Shown here: in pieces, positions 1 to 13,106 of the stretch
Position numbering within the stretch: position 1 is the stretch's first letter
Layout: every line of letters starts with the position of its first letter
Source: Conchocele bisecta
Lineage: Eukaryota > Mollusca > Bivalvia > Lucinida > Thyasiridae
Assembly (NCBI GenBank): GCA_029237695.1
Contig: CM055279.1
Coordinates: forward strand, 18,377,686-18,441,685
Reading direction: 5' to 3'
Length of the DNA stretch: 64,000 nt
Made by a program: the position numbers and the translations under genes
The notes under the pieces: model-generated
What the model saw: the letters and a program-made list of their open reading frames with translations, nothing else
What the model was told of the DNA's origin: nothing
Databases searched by the model: none

Positions 1-1
1 C

Positions 2-899
2 GTATACTACAAATCGGAACTACGCGATCATATAAAGGTTGTTGAAAAAAATGAGAATGGTTTAATCTGGATTAAAATAGATAAAACGATACTGGACTAT
101 AATGAAGATACCTACGTATGCTATATATACATGCGGGATAGCAAGTCACGGATAAATAGGCACTTGGAAATAGACTACTATGAATTGTTGGAACAGGGAA
201 TTATTAAATACAAAAAATTGGGCAAAGTGATCGTCAGTGGAGATATGAACAGTCGAACAAGCACACAGAACCCGGATCATACGGACATATTGGAACCGGA
301 CAGGTATATAAAAGCGGGCCCGGAAAGTGACATTATATACTATGACATTCCACAGCGCGTAAACCTGGACCACGTGATCGATGCACGCGGGCATTGTCTG
401 CTTGACCTGTGTAAGTCATCTGACATGATAATAGCCAATGGCCGCTTAGGGGCGGATCGATATACATTTATGAATGAAAACGGGCGGAGTGTAGTGGGAC
501 TACGTGCTAATACAATACGACAGTATTGACAATGTGGATTATTTTGAAGTTTGTGAGGCCAATGAATTCTCTGACCATTCGCCGTTACAAGTTCGACTCA
601 AAATAAAGCGGGCGCAACAAAATACAAAAAATACAACGAAATATACCAAACTAATATGGGACAATGATAAAAACAATGAGTTTAAGCAGTCAGTACGGAA
701 TGACGTGGATTTTTTCACAGATATATTTAATGGAATAGACAATTCGACAAACATCGACGATATTGTACGACAATTTAGCGACACATTATATAACACGGCT
801 AAAAAAAACAACTTTGGAAAAAACGGTAACGTGTGGAAACTCGACGGGGACCCCGCCATCGACACAGAACGATTGGTTCAACAATGAATGTAGACAAGC
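2..899 (+). pseudogene. LINE endonuclease domain (broken)
   Basis: The frame is open from base 2, so the N terminus lies outside the window. Residues VIVSGDMNSRTS (about 229-265) match the metal/DNA-binding GDxN block of apurinic-type LINE endonucleases, and NEFSDHSPL (about 562-590) matches their C-terminal SDHxPL block. The two halves are in different frames, with the shift near base 510, and a second shift near 850-890 breaks the linker. In a working element this domain nicks target DNA to prime reverse transcription. The domain call is secure; activity is excluded by the shifts unless they are assembly errors. Confidence 0.8.
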
Positions 900-1093
900 A
901 ATAAAGTCTGAACTGAATCGAGCAAAGCGACAATATCAGCGTGATAGAATGGCTGCAAACAGATTGAATTTTGTTCAAAAACGTAACTTATTGAATAAAG
1001 TAAAACGAACGGGCCAAAGCTGAATACAAAACAAAGGAGGGGACCCGGTTATCAAAATTAGCAAAGGATAATCCAAAAACATTTTGGAAAAAA

Positions 1094-2884
1094 ATGCGCA
1101 AGTTCTACAAAAAGAGCGTGAGAAACAATTGCAAGCTATCTGAAAATGACTTTTTTGAACATTTTTCGAAGTTATTTAGCGGGAAAGAAGATATGCCGAA
1201 TGATGATGAAATAGATCCAGAAGAGGCGAGGTCGATCCACGACTTAGATTGTGAATTTACAATTGAAGATTTGCAGCGAGTTATCTCCTCATTGAAACTA
1301 AATAAATCGTGTGGACTATACGGACTTGTGAATGAAATATTTAAACACTCGTCAGACGTTATCTCCCCCTTCATCCTGCGATTAGTGAATGCGATCTTCC
1401 AATCTGGTCACTACCCATCTACATGGTGCCAGTCTACCATCACACCCATACACGAGAAGGGGTCCATCGACGATGCTGACAATTACCGGGGCATAGTGCT
1501 CAGCAGTGTATTGGCAAAAATATATTCGCAAATGTTACATAATAGACTAGCGAACTGGGCCGAAAGAAACGAAAAGATGCTGAATTGTCAATACGGGTTT
1601 AGACAACACAAATCGACAGTAGACTGCATATTTGTATTTCATGCAATTATCTCAAAGCTACTACACGGAAAGCAAAAGTTATTCGTAGCATTTGTGGATT
1701 ACCAAAAGGCGTTTGACAGTATAGACAGGCGGATGTTATGGCAAAAGCTGATCACTCAAGGTGTCAGCTCGAGCATGGTGACAGCTATTCGAGCCATGTA
1801 CAACCAAGTGAAACTTTGTGCAAAGTTTAATAATAACACATCCGATTTCTTCTTATCGAAGGAAGGCGTGAAGCAGGGGGATCCGATGTCCGGGATTCTA
1901 TTCACATTTTTCCTGAACGATATGGTGGACAGTCTACGCACAGATGACGCTGATGACACATTGGACCTGGACAATATCAACATATTTATGTTACTTTACG
2001 CAGACGACGCTGTACTGTTCGCAAAGACTGCTCAAGATCTACAACTTCGACTAAATAAATTAAAGACATATAGTGATACATGGAGTCTAAAAGTAAATAC
2101 CCAAAAGACAAAAGTGATGGTGTTTGAACGAGGTCGTGCATCACAACCGAAACTGTACTACAATGAATTTGAACTTGAATTGGTGCAGCAATTCAAGTAC
2201 TTGGGTATAATGTTCTATAAAAATGGCCATTGGAACAGAACACAAAAATGTATTAGTGAATATGGAACTTACGCATTACACAATTTGACACGAGTGCTAA
2301 TTAACGTTACACTTCCCATTCACGATACCTTTACGCTGTTTGACGCCCTAGTGGGCTCTGTATTAGGGTACGGGTCTGAAATATGGGGTTATCATCACGC
2401 CAGGGACATAGAAAGGGTACATACAAAGTTCTGTCGCAATCTACTTGGGGTTAAAAAATCGACACATTTGTCTGGATTATATGGCGAGCTCGGCAGAAAA
2501 CCATTGGTATTATTTCGAAAAATACGAATGATTCAATACTGGTCATCAATTTTCAAAAAAGACGATAAATTGTTGCATAGTATTTACAACATGTTGAAAC
2601 ATGATGCAGATAACAATGTAACATATAATGGCTTGAACTGGGCTCACCATATAAAACAAATATTATCAGAGACTGGTTTTGCAAACGTATGGCTAAATCA
2701 AGGCGAGATGGAAATCCCATGTGCTCAGTATCACAAACAACGGTTAATAGACAGTTACGATCAAGAATGGCATGCGTCCATACACGACTCAAACAAACTG
2801 AAACTATACTGTCGGTATAAATCCGATAATAATGCAGAGACATACATAGACACTATATCCAATAGAAAGCTTAAGCGACTCTAA
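1094..2884 (+). pseudogene. LINE reverse transcriptase (long open segment of a broken ORF2)
   Basis: An open stretch of 596 codons carries the ordered RT blocks: NKSCGLYGLVNEIFKH, a YRGI block, QYGFRQHKST, VDYQKAFDSIDR (first catalytic Asp), GVKQGDPMSG and LLYADDAVLFA (YADD catalytic pair). Downstream are a thumb-like region and the motif LLGVKKSTHLSGLYGELG, shared with the next element. Codons 5' of the ATG at 1094 are also coding-like (AKDNPKTFWKKMRKF), so this is the middle of a longer ORF. After the stop near 2882 another frame continues with a CxxC...H...C motif (about 2955-3030), the usual C-terminal zinc-knuckle-like end of these proteins, up to a stop near 3154. Confidence 0.88.
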
Positions 2885-3562
2885 GCCGATTTAGACTTTC
2901 TTCACATTCTCTAGCTATTGAAACAGGACGGTACAATAATACAGCCAGACAAGAAAGATTATGTACATATTGTAACATGCGCAAAGTCGAAGATGAGTAC
3001 CACCTATTGCTTGTGTGTCCACATTATGCAGACTTGAGAAGAGCATATTTCACAAGATATTATTGTCACTGGCCCACGTTGAATAAATTTGACCAGCTCA
3101 TGTCCGCTCAGCATAAATGCACGAATGTCAGTAAATTCTTATTCTATGCTTTTTAAACGAAGAACCGTTAACAATATGCCTCAGTAGTGATAAACAGTAA
3201 ACACACATCGTGCCTTTCCGTAAACTGATACAAATAGCAAACATAGAGATTACTCAATTGCATTCTCTATGGTTGACATTTGGTATCGCCACAAAATATA
3301 ATCCTAAACTGGTGTTCGGCGACTGGGCGATCATAGACATCAAACACAATGACCACCTAACGTGGAGGTTGTTGTGGTTGTAGTCTGAGATCTCCGTAAT
3401 CACGACAAACTTTAACGATCAAAACTTTCGCAATAAATTATTTAACCAAGGTTTCCCATTCACAGCTCCTCAAATCTCACTGTACTGTATACATTTCACA
3501 TAATATGGCAAAAACATGTAATTTGTTATCAGCCAAATAAAATATATTGTATTGTATTGTGT

Positions 3563-4720
3563 ATAATCGAGAGTATATCGTTAATTGTCATGTTGTCTCC
3601 GACAGTGAGGTGTTGCGGCACACATCAAAACGACACGTCAATTTCAAAACATTGCCTAAGGGTCACAGCTGTGTGGTGTCATCAGATCAACACCTATTTA
3701 GAAAGATTAACAACTTGTCAACTCCAGTAGACTGTCAGCTTAAGTTATTTGATCAATGTATCACTCCAATTCTCTGCTATGCCTGTGAAATCTGGGGATT
3801 TGAAAACATTTCGGCTATAGACACAATTCATTTGAAATTTTGTAAAACTGTTTTGGGGGTAAAGAAATCCACACCAAATTTCATGGTTTATGGAGAACTC
3901 GGCAAATTTCCGCTTATTATTGACATTAAATGTAGAATTATTTCGTTTTGGGCAAAATTAGTTTCAGGGAAGCAGAGTAAATTATTGTTTCTTATGTATA
4001 AGTTATTATATCACAACATGAAGCAAATGTGACTCATTTCCGATGGATTCAGAATGTTAAATCTATTTTTAACTGAAATTGGAGTTCCTGGCGTATGGCT
4101 TAGCCAGAACGATGTTAATGCTATCTGGCTGAGCCACTACGCCAGGACTCAGCTTCAGAACCAGTTTATTCAGTCATGGCTCACCAGCATCGATTCATCT
4201 TCACGTGGAATTACGTATAGAATCTTTAAAACAGAGTTTGGATTAGAAACATATTTAATTAATCTCACGGAAAGGTTAAGAAAAACATTGACCAGATTTC
4301 GAACTTGTAATCATAGACTGGCGGTCGAAACTGGTAGATGGACAGGTGTGCCGAGAGCAAGCAGGGTCTGCAACAAATGTGGCGCTGGTGCTCTCGGTGA
4401 CGAGTTTCATTTCCTTTTCGAGTGCCGCTTCTATGATTAAGTTCGAAAACGGTATATCAAGCCATTTTATTTTAGAAGACCAAATATTTTAAAATTCGCA
4501 CAACTATTTGAGAAAAAATCTGGAAAGCAATTAAGAAATTTAGCTATTTTTCTAAGAAATGCTTTATGGTCATAATGACTAGTGAGCTTATACATATGCA
4601 TTTTGTATTTTTACCCATCGTTGTATTATGTAATCTATTGTATACCTCGTGTGTCACGTATGTGGCTTAGAGTGAATAAAATGTATTGTTATTATTATTA
4701 TTATTATTATTGTCACACAC
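3563..4720 (+). mobile_element. 5'-truncated LINE remnant of the same group
   Basis: Only the region after the RT catalytic core remains. Open pieces at 3547-4032 and 4054-4440 carry LGVKKSTPNFMVYGELGK and the terminal CNKCGAGALGDEFHFLFEC motif, both recognisably related to the preceding element but clearly diverged. A TGA at 4030 and a TAA at 4438 interrupt it, and coding-like sequence resumes after 4440 to about 4575. The 3' end is AATAAA-like sequence followed by (TTA)n near 4675-4711. Severe 5' truncation is normal for LINE copies. Confidence 0.8.
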
Positions 4721-5936
4721 AACTACGCATTATCGATTTTTTCCCCACACAAAGCGACGTGTATTTACAACTAGATCTGTGTAATGTGTCGGGTGTAGCA
4801 AAAGACCATACATAAATTCGTAATTCGTCACAGATGTAGCCTTAAAATATAATCGATTTCCTTAAATTACGTCCGCATGTTGACAGATATTTCAGAGCAG
4901 ACGTCATCGTAATTTGCCGTTATTTATTTCCAAAATTAACAATATATTCTGTAAATGGCGTTGAAAGTTAACAATAAATTAAGACCAGATCAGTACGTTA
5001 AATCGCTATCGACGACAACTGACGATCCGATGAGAGAGTAATACCGTTTAAGCGTATCCAATGTTAAATATACATCGTTATTTTTTTATGACTTTCGTAG
5101 TTTTTACCGATAAATTCAAACCGTTTCCAATTATTGGGGAACATAATATCATGATTAGCACATCGTTTCACTAAGCGGGGGCTACTCAGGAAATGGGATC
5201 ACACGGTCTATTGTTTACACTGGATTAATGGTGGCCTCCATGAGGTCTCAGGTAAATCTTATTTTTCAATAATACGACTGTGGTTTCTTCCCATTTAGTG
5301 ATAACCATGTTCCAGCCGTTAACACTTATTTAGCAACATTACTTAATATGTAGTTAGTCTGAACATTCTGCAGAGAAATCTGAATTGGACGGAATCGAGC
5401 GTTGTTTAAACTAGTCCGGTTCATATGCACAGGTCAAAATATGAACTGAAAATGGCGCTTTGTGTGACAGAAATCCGTACGCGGACTAATAAAAAAAATA
5501 TTTTGTTATAAATATCACATACAGCGAAACAGCGGTAGCATCTACTGTTTTAATAATATGCATACATATTGTAATTAATGTTTAATAGTGATATACTTAT
5601 GAATAATATACGATACTATGGTTTATACTCCAGCACTATGTTTTTAGGCTGTGTGATTTGCCTCAATATAAACTGGATTAATTAATACTTATATTCATGC
5701 GCTTCATGACAACATCATTACATTTAAAATATACAAATATTACTTAAAGGGGTACCGATATGATACATTTTAATAATATAAATATTGAAAATACACATTA
5801 CAATCGCTTACAACATAAGTTATTGATTGAAAATAGTCACTGCATCGTGACCTATTTGACCGCATTACCTATTGCGCGGCAACCTCGTAAAACCCGCTGT
5901 TTACATAGGTAACCGGGGGTTTGGTGAGGTAGGCTC
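4721..5936. other. AT-rich intergenic stretch
   Basis: No coding region, RNA gene or clear repeat structure was recognised on either strand. Short ORFs here lack family motifs. Confidence 0.5.
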
Positions 5937-6224
5937 GCAAATACAATGTTTGCGTAATGTATGTAGCAAAGTATACTTTGAGGGAGAAATTTTCAATGTT
6001 TTATTAATTTTTATTATGCTGAATTTATTACATTATCACAGCCATTTTGGCTGTGATAATGTAATAAATTCAGTATAATAATTCTGCATACTTTTAATCA
6101 TCAAATATATGCAGTCGTTAGTTCGATATGAAATAATGCATTTCGGGAAAAATAAATGATTGCTCCCTCAAAGTATACTTTGCTAGATAAGTCTACTTTG
6201 CAATTTTGATGAAATCGGCTACAG
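5937..6224. mobile_element. Hairpin MITE, family C, copy 1
   Basis: The subterminal motif GCAAAGTATACTTTGAGGGA occurs inverted near both ends. The centre is a near-perfect hairpin (about 6013-6081) with the stem TGAATTTATTACATTATCAC. The right end runs TTGATGAAATCGGCTAC. The left end is eroded. Other copies lie at 49521, 51894 and 54292. There is no coding capacity, so it is a non-autonomous element. Confidence 0.75.
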
Positions 6225-6546
6225 GGCTCCAGATAAGGAATTAGTAATTGAGTATTGTCACTCCATCATTTCTGAAGCAATTGGGTATTTCAAATGTTTA
6301 ATTGTGCAAAATAAAATCACACTACTGACACATCAGCAGACCGCACTTATTCAATAGTTTACTTCTAAATGAAAACAAGATGTGTTTTCATGGAAAAATA
6401 TGAAAATATGCTATATTTGTGGTCGGTTTATTGTTTTCTGTAGCATGATAAAGATACCACAAATGTTTCATTGCTTTTTGATACTCACTACTTCTGATTT
6501 CAATTGGATTTTTGGCAATTTTATACGCACCTTATCTGGAGCTCTG
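6222..6546. mobile_element. TIR element, family D, copy 1
   Basis: It starts CAGGGCTCCAGATAAGG and ends with the inverted sequence CCTTATCTGGAGCTCTG. It is 325 bp, AT-rich and non-coding. The CAG...CTG ends resemble hAT-type ends, but no 8-bp target duplication is evident. Related copies are at 48460 and 55051. Confidence 0.65.
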
Positions 6547-6790
6547 GGAGATGATTTCGTCAGGAAGCCGGGCCTCTGTGGACGTGAAACATTTTACGTC
6601 GGCTAAGAGTGCAGTATGAGTACGTGATGCTTGTCCATTGGTTCCAGCAATCCGAACAATATACAGTGGCACGTCTCTAAACTGGACACCAAATAAACAC
6701 ATGGGATATTATTTTTGATGAGTTGCTCGGTCATTTAAGTCGGGTGATAATGTATGTTCATGATCGTATAACACACACATATGGCACAAA
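6547..6790. repeat. Dispersed repeat following family D, copy 1
   Basis: The same sequence follows the family D element at 48816-49060. It contains a diverged pogo-like end (ACAGTGGCACGTCTCTAAAC near 6662) that is intact in the other copy. The shared flank suggests that family D plus this stretch moved or duplicated as one unit. Confidence 0.6.
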
Positions 6791-6977
6791 ATATGACTCT
6801 TGTATTAATACAAATGGCTATCATGAATGCTAAATGCATACACTATCATAAAATATAAAACAGGTTCGAAATGAATATTTGTTGTTGACATTTTTACATT
6901 TTACCATTATTATGGCGGCAATTTTGAATTTGGCGGCCATTTTGTACTTGAAAAAAAATCCACCCAAATGTGTTTAA

Positions 6978-7461
6978 AGGTACATGCCCACTCAATAGGC
7001 ACAAAATGTTCTTTATAGAAATTAAATAAGTGTATAATTGTGTAACTATTCCACCAGTTCTAAAAATTACGAGTGCCCGCTATACAGATATAATCATTTA
7101 GAAATATTTATTTTACTGATAGTGACGCGCGGTTGTATCAGGCTATTTTCATATGCAAATGAGGCATGATATTTGTTAATTATTTATGCCAGTTAAATGC
7201 GTCGCCTGAAAAAAGGATAGTTTCGACAGATTATAAAGTATGATCATTGCACATGATAAAATAAATACAGATGATAAAGTTAAGGAAACACGGTTGTCGC
7301 CCCTGATATCAGTGTGGAAATTTACTTCGGATATAAATTGTATAATAATGTCAATCAATACGTGGGGTAATGGTGAATGAATGTTTATTTTGCCAGAAAA
7401 TGTCTCAGATGATGTCTCTGATATAAAAAGCATGTTGTGCCTACTGAGTGGGCATGTACCT
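6978..7461. mobile_element. TTAA-flanked MITE (piggyBac-like), copy P1
   Basis: The ends are AGGTACATGCCCACTCA and the inverted TGAGTGGGCATGTACCT, flanked by TTAA at 6974-6977 and 7462-7465. At 484 bp it has no transposase. The TTAA target is the hallmark of the piggyBac superfamily. The interior, including the CCCGCTATACAGATATAATC block, is shared with copies at 15907, 17817, 27497 and 58266. Confidence 0.82.
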
Positions 7462-7465
7462 TTAA

Positions 7466-8569
7466 TGCTTAAACTATCTCAAAACAAAATCAAGAATTAA
7501 TTTGCTTTTAACAAACAAATGACAGGATTATTTTTATGGACAATCTAGCGTCCACTGTTACTGCACCTTTCAATGTCTTCAGAATGTATCAACTCACCAA
7601 GGTGTTGCACACCACCCTCCGCTCCCACCTACTTCATGCGAGTGAAATGCAATTGTAATGACACAATAAAGAGGAAACCCCTAAAACTCTCTGATAACAA
7701 GTCAAATTGTTGGTCCCAAGTACATGTTTTCCTATATAATAACTCTCGTTAACTCATACATTTGTATTTGTATTAACCCAAAATACTTTCCTCAGTCCCC
7801 CCTGTATAATAATTATGTAGATCTATAACAATTATTCATAAAATCACCAACGCCATTTCCCGATGCCCAAACTCCCCCACCCCGTTCTCGCCATATGAAC
7901 GGAACTGTCGGCAAGGAATTAGGCCGGAATTCATCTACACCTGTATTTAATATGTAGCCATCATTCAATGACACACGTCTAGTGATACACACTTCAATAT
8001 GCTCTCATTATATTTCGATTGTGGAGAAATACACGGGTCTGTAAGGTCGATATGCCAATTCTTACACACAAACCAACCAACCAACCAGCCTCCAGCATGT
8101 CCAGTCCACCATAGGCAGTTTACTCCTGAACCTGGTCAGCCGCCATCCTGTCAGTACTGCAGCCGTTAATGCTCGTCTGCTGCTGGGTACCACGTTAGAT
8201 GCCGTCGGGGTATACACGATAGATGCCAGTGGGAAACGGAATAGAGGTCACGTAGCACCGTTTGGTAACATAATAGAGGCCTGGAACAAAATACAGGCCG
8301 TTTAAGTTTATTAACGATGCATAATTCTTTACATGGATCCATATATTAACCGCGATTCTTACTCCGATTCACGTATATGCATAAATGATCCGTAATGTAT
8401 GTATGGACGCCTGTCAGCAGACCAGGATACCGTTGTTTGAGTGCTGGATGCGTAATTATAATGTTGAAACAAGCAGACTATTTACAGGTGCACAGGTAAG
8501 TGGGTTTGCAAGTATACCACAGTGTGTACGTCTGTACGTCCGTCAGTCTGTATGTCCGTCACGTTTTCC
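7466..8569. other. Intergenic stretch with short microsatellite
   Basis: No gene is recognised. A short CCAA repeat lies near 8075-8096. Small ORFs have no identifiable domain. Confidence 0.45.
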
Positions 8570-9330
8570 AGTCGCCTATAACTTCTGTACTGTATGAACT
8601 ATTGGCTTGCAACTTCATATGCAAATTCATTATCATCAATACTTTCATTCCCTGCCCCACCCATGCCCAAGGTCAAGGTCAAATAACTTAAATATTTACG
8701 TCCAGCCGATGCGTGCGCGCTTCTCCATTCTCCTATAACATGTTTGATTTACGGCCATTTGGCTTGTAACTTCTTGTGCATGTTTGTTATCATCCATATT
8801 TCCATTCCCCACCACACTCATGCTCTCCCTATGCCCAATGTCAAGGTCAACCAACTTTGAAATTTGCGTCCTATATATGTGTGTGCCTTTTTCTCTTCTT
8901 CTGTAACTTTTTTTTAATGTAGGACAGATTGTCTTGACACTTCATGTGCATGTTTATTACCATCCATATTTCCATTCCCCACCCCACCCTTGCTCGCCAC
9001 ATGCTCAAGGTCAAATCACATAGAAATTTATGTCCAGTAGATGTTCTCCATCCTCCTATAACTTATTTACTGTACAACTAGTTGGCTTCAAACTTCATAT
9101 GCATGTTTATTTTCATCCATATTTTCATTTGACACCCCAGCATGCTCCCTCCACCATGGCATCGGTCAATGTAAAATAACTCTGAAATTCCCACTTCAAC
9201 ACATTCATTCTGCTATAAGCTCTTTACCATATGAGTGATTCACTTGAAACTTTATATGCATCTTTGTCATTATCCATATTATCTTTCAGTAGATGCAGGC
9301 GCATTCCTCTATTCTTCTATACCGTATCAA
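8570..9330. repeat. Degenerate tandem repeat, units of about 150-180 bp
   Basis: At least five diverged units share the order: CTCCTATAACTT-like start, TTGGCTTGTAACTTC, CATGTTTATTATCATCCATA, TTTCCATTCCCCACC, then CCCAAGGTCAAGGTCAA. Units begin near 8573, 8740, 8895, 9054 and 9210. The array is old, judging by substitutions and indels between units. Confidence 0.7.
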
Positions 9331-9639
9331 TGTGCATATTTGTGATCCAGCCACCGCAGCGATGGGATACATGCCGTTGGCGTCGTTCTTGTAATCAGAT
9401 TTGTATTATGAACTAATGACAAATAAATACTATTTGTAAGACCCCTTTTGTCAAACAGCCGCCCAGTTGCATGTACATGTAGATGTACAAAGTACATGTA
9501 TTCGTATGCGATATTTACATGTGCATTGGATTTGAAATGTAATAGAAAACACTACAATGGCATTCGCGTGACAATTACCTACTTTTCGCAAACTATGGGT
9601 CAAGTCCAATGGTTTCAGATATAACAGTACAGCCACTAT

Positions 9640-10937
9640 GCAGCACAATAGCTTGAGCCAGTGATCAGAAACTAATGAAACATACGACACCTTCAATTAG
9701 CATGACCTTGCTCTTTTTGACTGTCGTAAGATCGCTGAAACACTTTACCATTTATTTACGTCGAAACGTTTGTAAGAATTTCTCCATTAAATAAATTAAA
9801 TACAAACATAATCTCTAGTTTTGCCTGGTAATTTCATGGTGCATGTATTATATAATAAGTATGTAGTTATATAAACTTAACAGCATTAACCCTAACATTG
9901 CTGACTTAATTTTTGTTGTCCGCTGTTTATTTTCTAATTTTCATTTTTCTCATAAAAAATTTGCTTTGGCAGCACTTGAGAATAATTTTCAATGTAAACT
10001 AGATTTGTCAGCAAGCGAGGCTTACGGAATGTGGACCCAGGTGCCCCTAAATGTGTCTATCTGTAGTATGTGGGTATGTGACATTGACCCTGGGCTTAAC
10101 GGGGGTGGCACGGTCATCGGTCATGAATTTGTCATAGCATGATTTCTCCGATGTTAAGTTTTGTGACCTTGACCTTGGGATCAGCGGGGATTGGACGGTT
10201 ATGGATAGTCCCTCCCCCCCCCCCCCCACACACACACAACTCTTGCGGAGGCATAGTGATTCTAAAGTGCTGACAAACTATGTCTTTACTGATAAAGAAG
10301 ATAATATATAAACAGCAGCAGACAGTAATGCAATACATGGCTTTTGACCTTTGTTCCTGCATATATTATTATGATAATACTGAAATACTTGAAAAAACAA
10401 TATGTCAGATAGCCAGAAATTGAATACACAAACGCCCTGCCACCTCTCTCCTAGAGTATGCAGATATACTAGCGAAACAGAGATTGGTCTATACTGGCAG
10501 CCTGAGAACACAGCAACGAGCAACAATAGCCCCCCCCCCCCAACCCACCCCACATTCTTATGCTTTAGGGCATTTTACTCCATTGATGACAATTGATATG
10601 TTCATTTTGATTGGTATGGAATATATTCAAGCCAATTTCAATTGATAAATATTTCATGGTATAATGATCATGGTGCAATAGGAAACGTTCATGTGCTGGC
10701 TAGCAGAAGAATGGCTTACTTGGTACAGCCACTATCCAGATGGCTTTTGAGTTAGCCATTACAGGTATAATGTCCAGTCTGTTGGGGTCCATTCACACTA
10801 ATTAACTACCCTATAACGGTTTGCCTAAGGAGTGGCAGCTAGTAATTACCCCCGTCCTGCATTTAAACCCATGCATACTGATAATGTTCCCTAAATGTTT
10901 CAGCAGTGTTGTTTAATTCAAGAATGATGATGCCCCA
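9640..10937. repeat. Left arm of a large inverted repeat
   Basis: This arm matches the reverse complement of 13107-14017 through several long blocks. Examples are the segments around TGAAACATACGACACCTTCA, TTCATGGTGCATGTATTAT and CAGCAGTGTTGTTTAATTCA. It is longer than the right arm because about 250 bp near 10000-10250, including a C-run at 10208-10226, is missing there. No transposase ORF is seen in the arm. Confidence 0.78.
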
Positions 10938-12764
10938 AGATATTTATTGAGTATTTCAGCCACGGCCTTTACAATGTGTCTAACCTCCGACCTCCCTGGG
11001 TTGCCCGCAGCTCCCCCAGGTGGGAAATATATTTAAATTGAATAAATCATGTAGTAATATTATACATATTATTACATCCGTTTTTACCCGATTCCAATAT
11101 ATATACTAACTCGGTCACCGTGACAAACTCACTATTTGGATCAAATGGAGCAAGTAATAATTTGCTCGATTGGTAATGTACGTCATGTGCACCTTCTATT
11201 TGAATAGGCAATGTAGCTGGTTAAATGCGCGATCGAACCCATTGGCCCGGCTGTTGATATGCCGTTAAACACCAATAAATCTATTCAAATTTATTTGAAT
11301 AGAGAGAGGTCAGAATATCGCCCAACCAACATATTCCTAAGTATACCAGCAACCACTATACAAACTTTAACGTGACGAAGAAATCTACATATTAGTTCTT
11401 ATTTGGGAATATTGAGAGGAAACTTACAGATATAAGTTTGCTCAATATAAAAGCAATATCCAATCCTAGTTGTTCCGACTGCTCAAGTATTTACATTTAG
11501 TTTTATATGACATCTATTTTGTAAAATAATAATTCTGACCAGTTTAATACGCTCATAACAATCTCCATTTACATATCTCAAACATACGTCGACAGTAAAT
11601 AGAATAAAAGCCCGAAGTATCAATTTCAGAGCTAACCCGCATTTTCTGTCTGTAATGCAGGTCGACTTGCTGCCACAGACAGAAAATTCGGGTCATTTCA
11701 GAGCGTGCATTTTGTACGTTTTTGTTGTGGTACAAAGGCTCATTGTGATTTTGGACTTAACTGGCACGTGGTCACTAGGGACCTGCCAATGGGGCTGACC
11801 GTGGTTTTATAGCCGCATTCCCTGCACCCTGTCTCGTGAAACGAGAAAGAGCGCTACATCTAGCTACACAGAAAAAAGACCTTGTCTTTCTACTCTGATG
11901 TTCACCGAATGTGTGGTCCAGTCATAGGCTAACTATAGCCAACTCTCTGTCAGACATGCTATCTCGCGGGCATAAATGTTATCGATTGATTGACTGCTGT
12001 GTGTGGGCTTACGTCTGTTCGACATCTACATATGGGAATACATTGTATAGTATGAGGCTTCAAAACATTTAATTTAGCATCCAATTTTCGCTACGCGATA
12101 GGATAACTACTGGTCAGATGCATGCCACAACATGCAACTGATAGTGTCATATCAAGGCAATACTCCTGAGAAATACATGTATTGGGCACAGGAGAGTCGG
12201 GAGCTATTGTAATGTGTAACCCGGCTACATGTGCCATGATACTGCTGTTATCTCTGGTGTGTGGCAGGATTGCCAGCAACCTGGCTAATTACCCAATTGT
12301 GTGTACTAATGTTGTCTGGGGAGCATGGTTGTTGAGCTGAATTTAATGAGATTATTGAATGTGATTTATGTCTTCCCAAGTGTGAACAACCACGGCGGCC
12401 TTTAAAGTATAATTCCCGCTTCTCGGAATTAAGTTGTTTGTGTCTAATTCATGGGAGTGGCAGCAGTAGTGTCTCCATAGATACATTATGTGCCGTTTTA
12501 CGAACTACTAATATCCCCTCACTTGGATTTATATTTCCGCATCTCGTGACTTTTGCTGTCTAAGTATCCGGGTGTGCCCCCCCCCCCCACACACACACCC
12601 ATATTGTTTGAACCATCGCTGTAGGTAGAGCGAACTGAAAATTTTTCGATATCAGCTCAAATACACGTATTAGATATATTAGATAGACATACAACATAAC
12701 ACTCGTAATTGAATTGAATGTAGTTTCGGACGAAAATGTGTCTGCAAAAATCCCACATGGGGGG
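10938..12764. other. Spacer of the large inverted repeat; no gene seen
   Basis: It holds a SINE-tail-like segment (TGCCGTTAAACACCAATAAA near 11260-11281), a short inverted repeat around a GCATTTTCTGTCTGT motif at about 11636-11700, and C-runs near 12577. No coding region is supported. Confidence 0.45.
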
Positions 12765-13092
12765 GGGGGTTCCATTTCCAGCTGACGGCATATAGCAATC
12801 CCCAGTAAAAACGTACTAAATCGTAGTAAAGCGTAGCGAAATTCGGCAGTCACCTAGTAAAACCTACTACTAGTAATCCCTAGCGAAATCGTGACAAGTA
12901 GCCGCTTTGATACCCGGCCTGTTACATGTCCGATGTGGCGATATTTAGTAAAACCTTGCAAAACGTAGTGGAAACCTACTAGAAACCTAGTAAAGCATAT
13001 AACAAATACCCCCAAAACTGGGCAAAGATTTGGCAATCCATACGGATGGGAAACGTAGTAATACCTAGCCCTCAATACCTGACAGTGTGACC
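12765..13092 (-). mobile_element. TACGT-rich repeat element, copy T1 (partial)
   Basis: The stretch is dominated by variants of CGTAGTAAAACCTACTA and ends ATACCTGACAGTGTGACC. Read on the minus strand it begins like the left end of T2 at 14241 and matches its first 300 bp. There is no coding capacity. Confidence 0.6.
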
Positions 13093-13106
13093 ACTATGTC
13101 TTATAT

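Larger units (their letters stand above)
1..3562 (+). mobile_element. Non-LTR retrotransposon (LINE), 5' cut by window start, frameshifted
   Basis: The element reads in order through an endonuclease-like domain (from base 2), a linker, a reverse transcriptase and a C-terminal cysteine/histidine motif, then a 3' end with AATAAA-like sequence and short TTGTA repeats at about 3537-3562. Such short tandem-repeat tails are typical of CR1/Jockey-group LINEs, but the clade is not settled here. Reading-frame breaks near 510, 850-890, 1015 and 2880 mean it cannot make an intact protein as it stands. A related, more decayed copy follows immediately in the same orientation. Confidence 0.85.
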
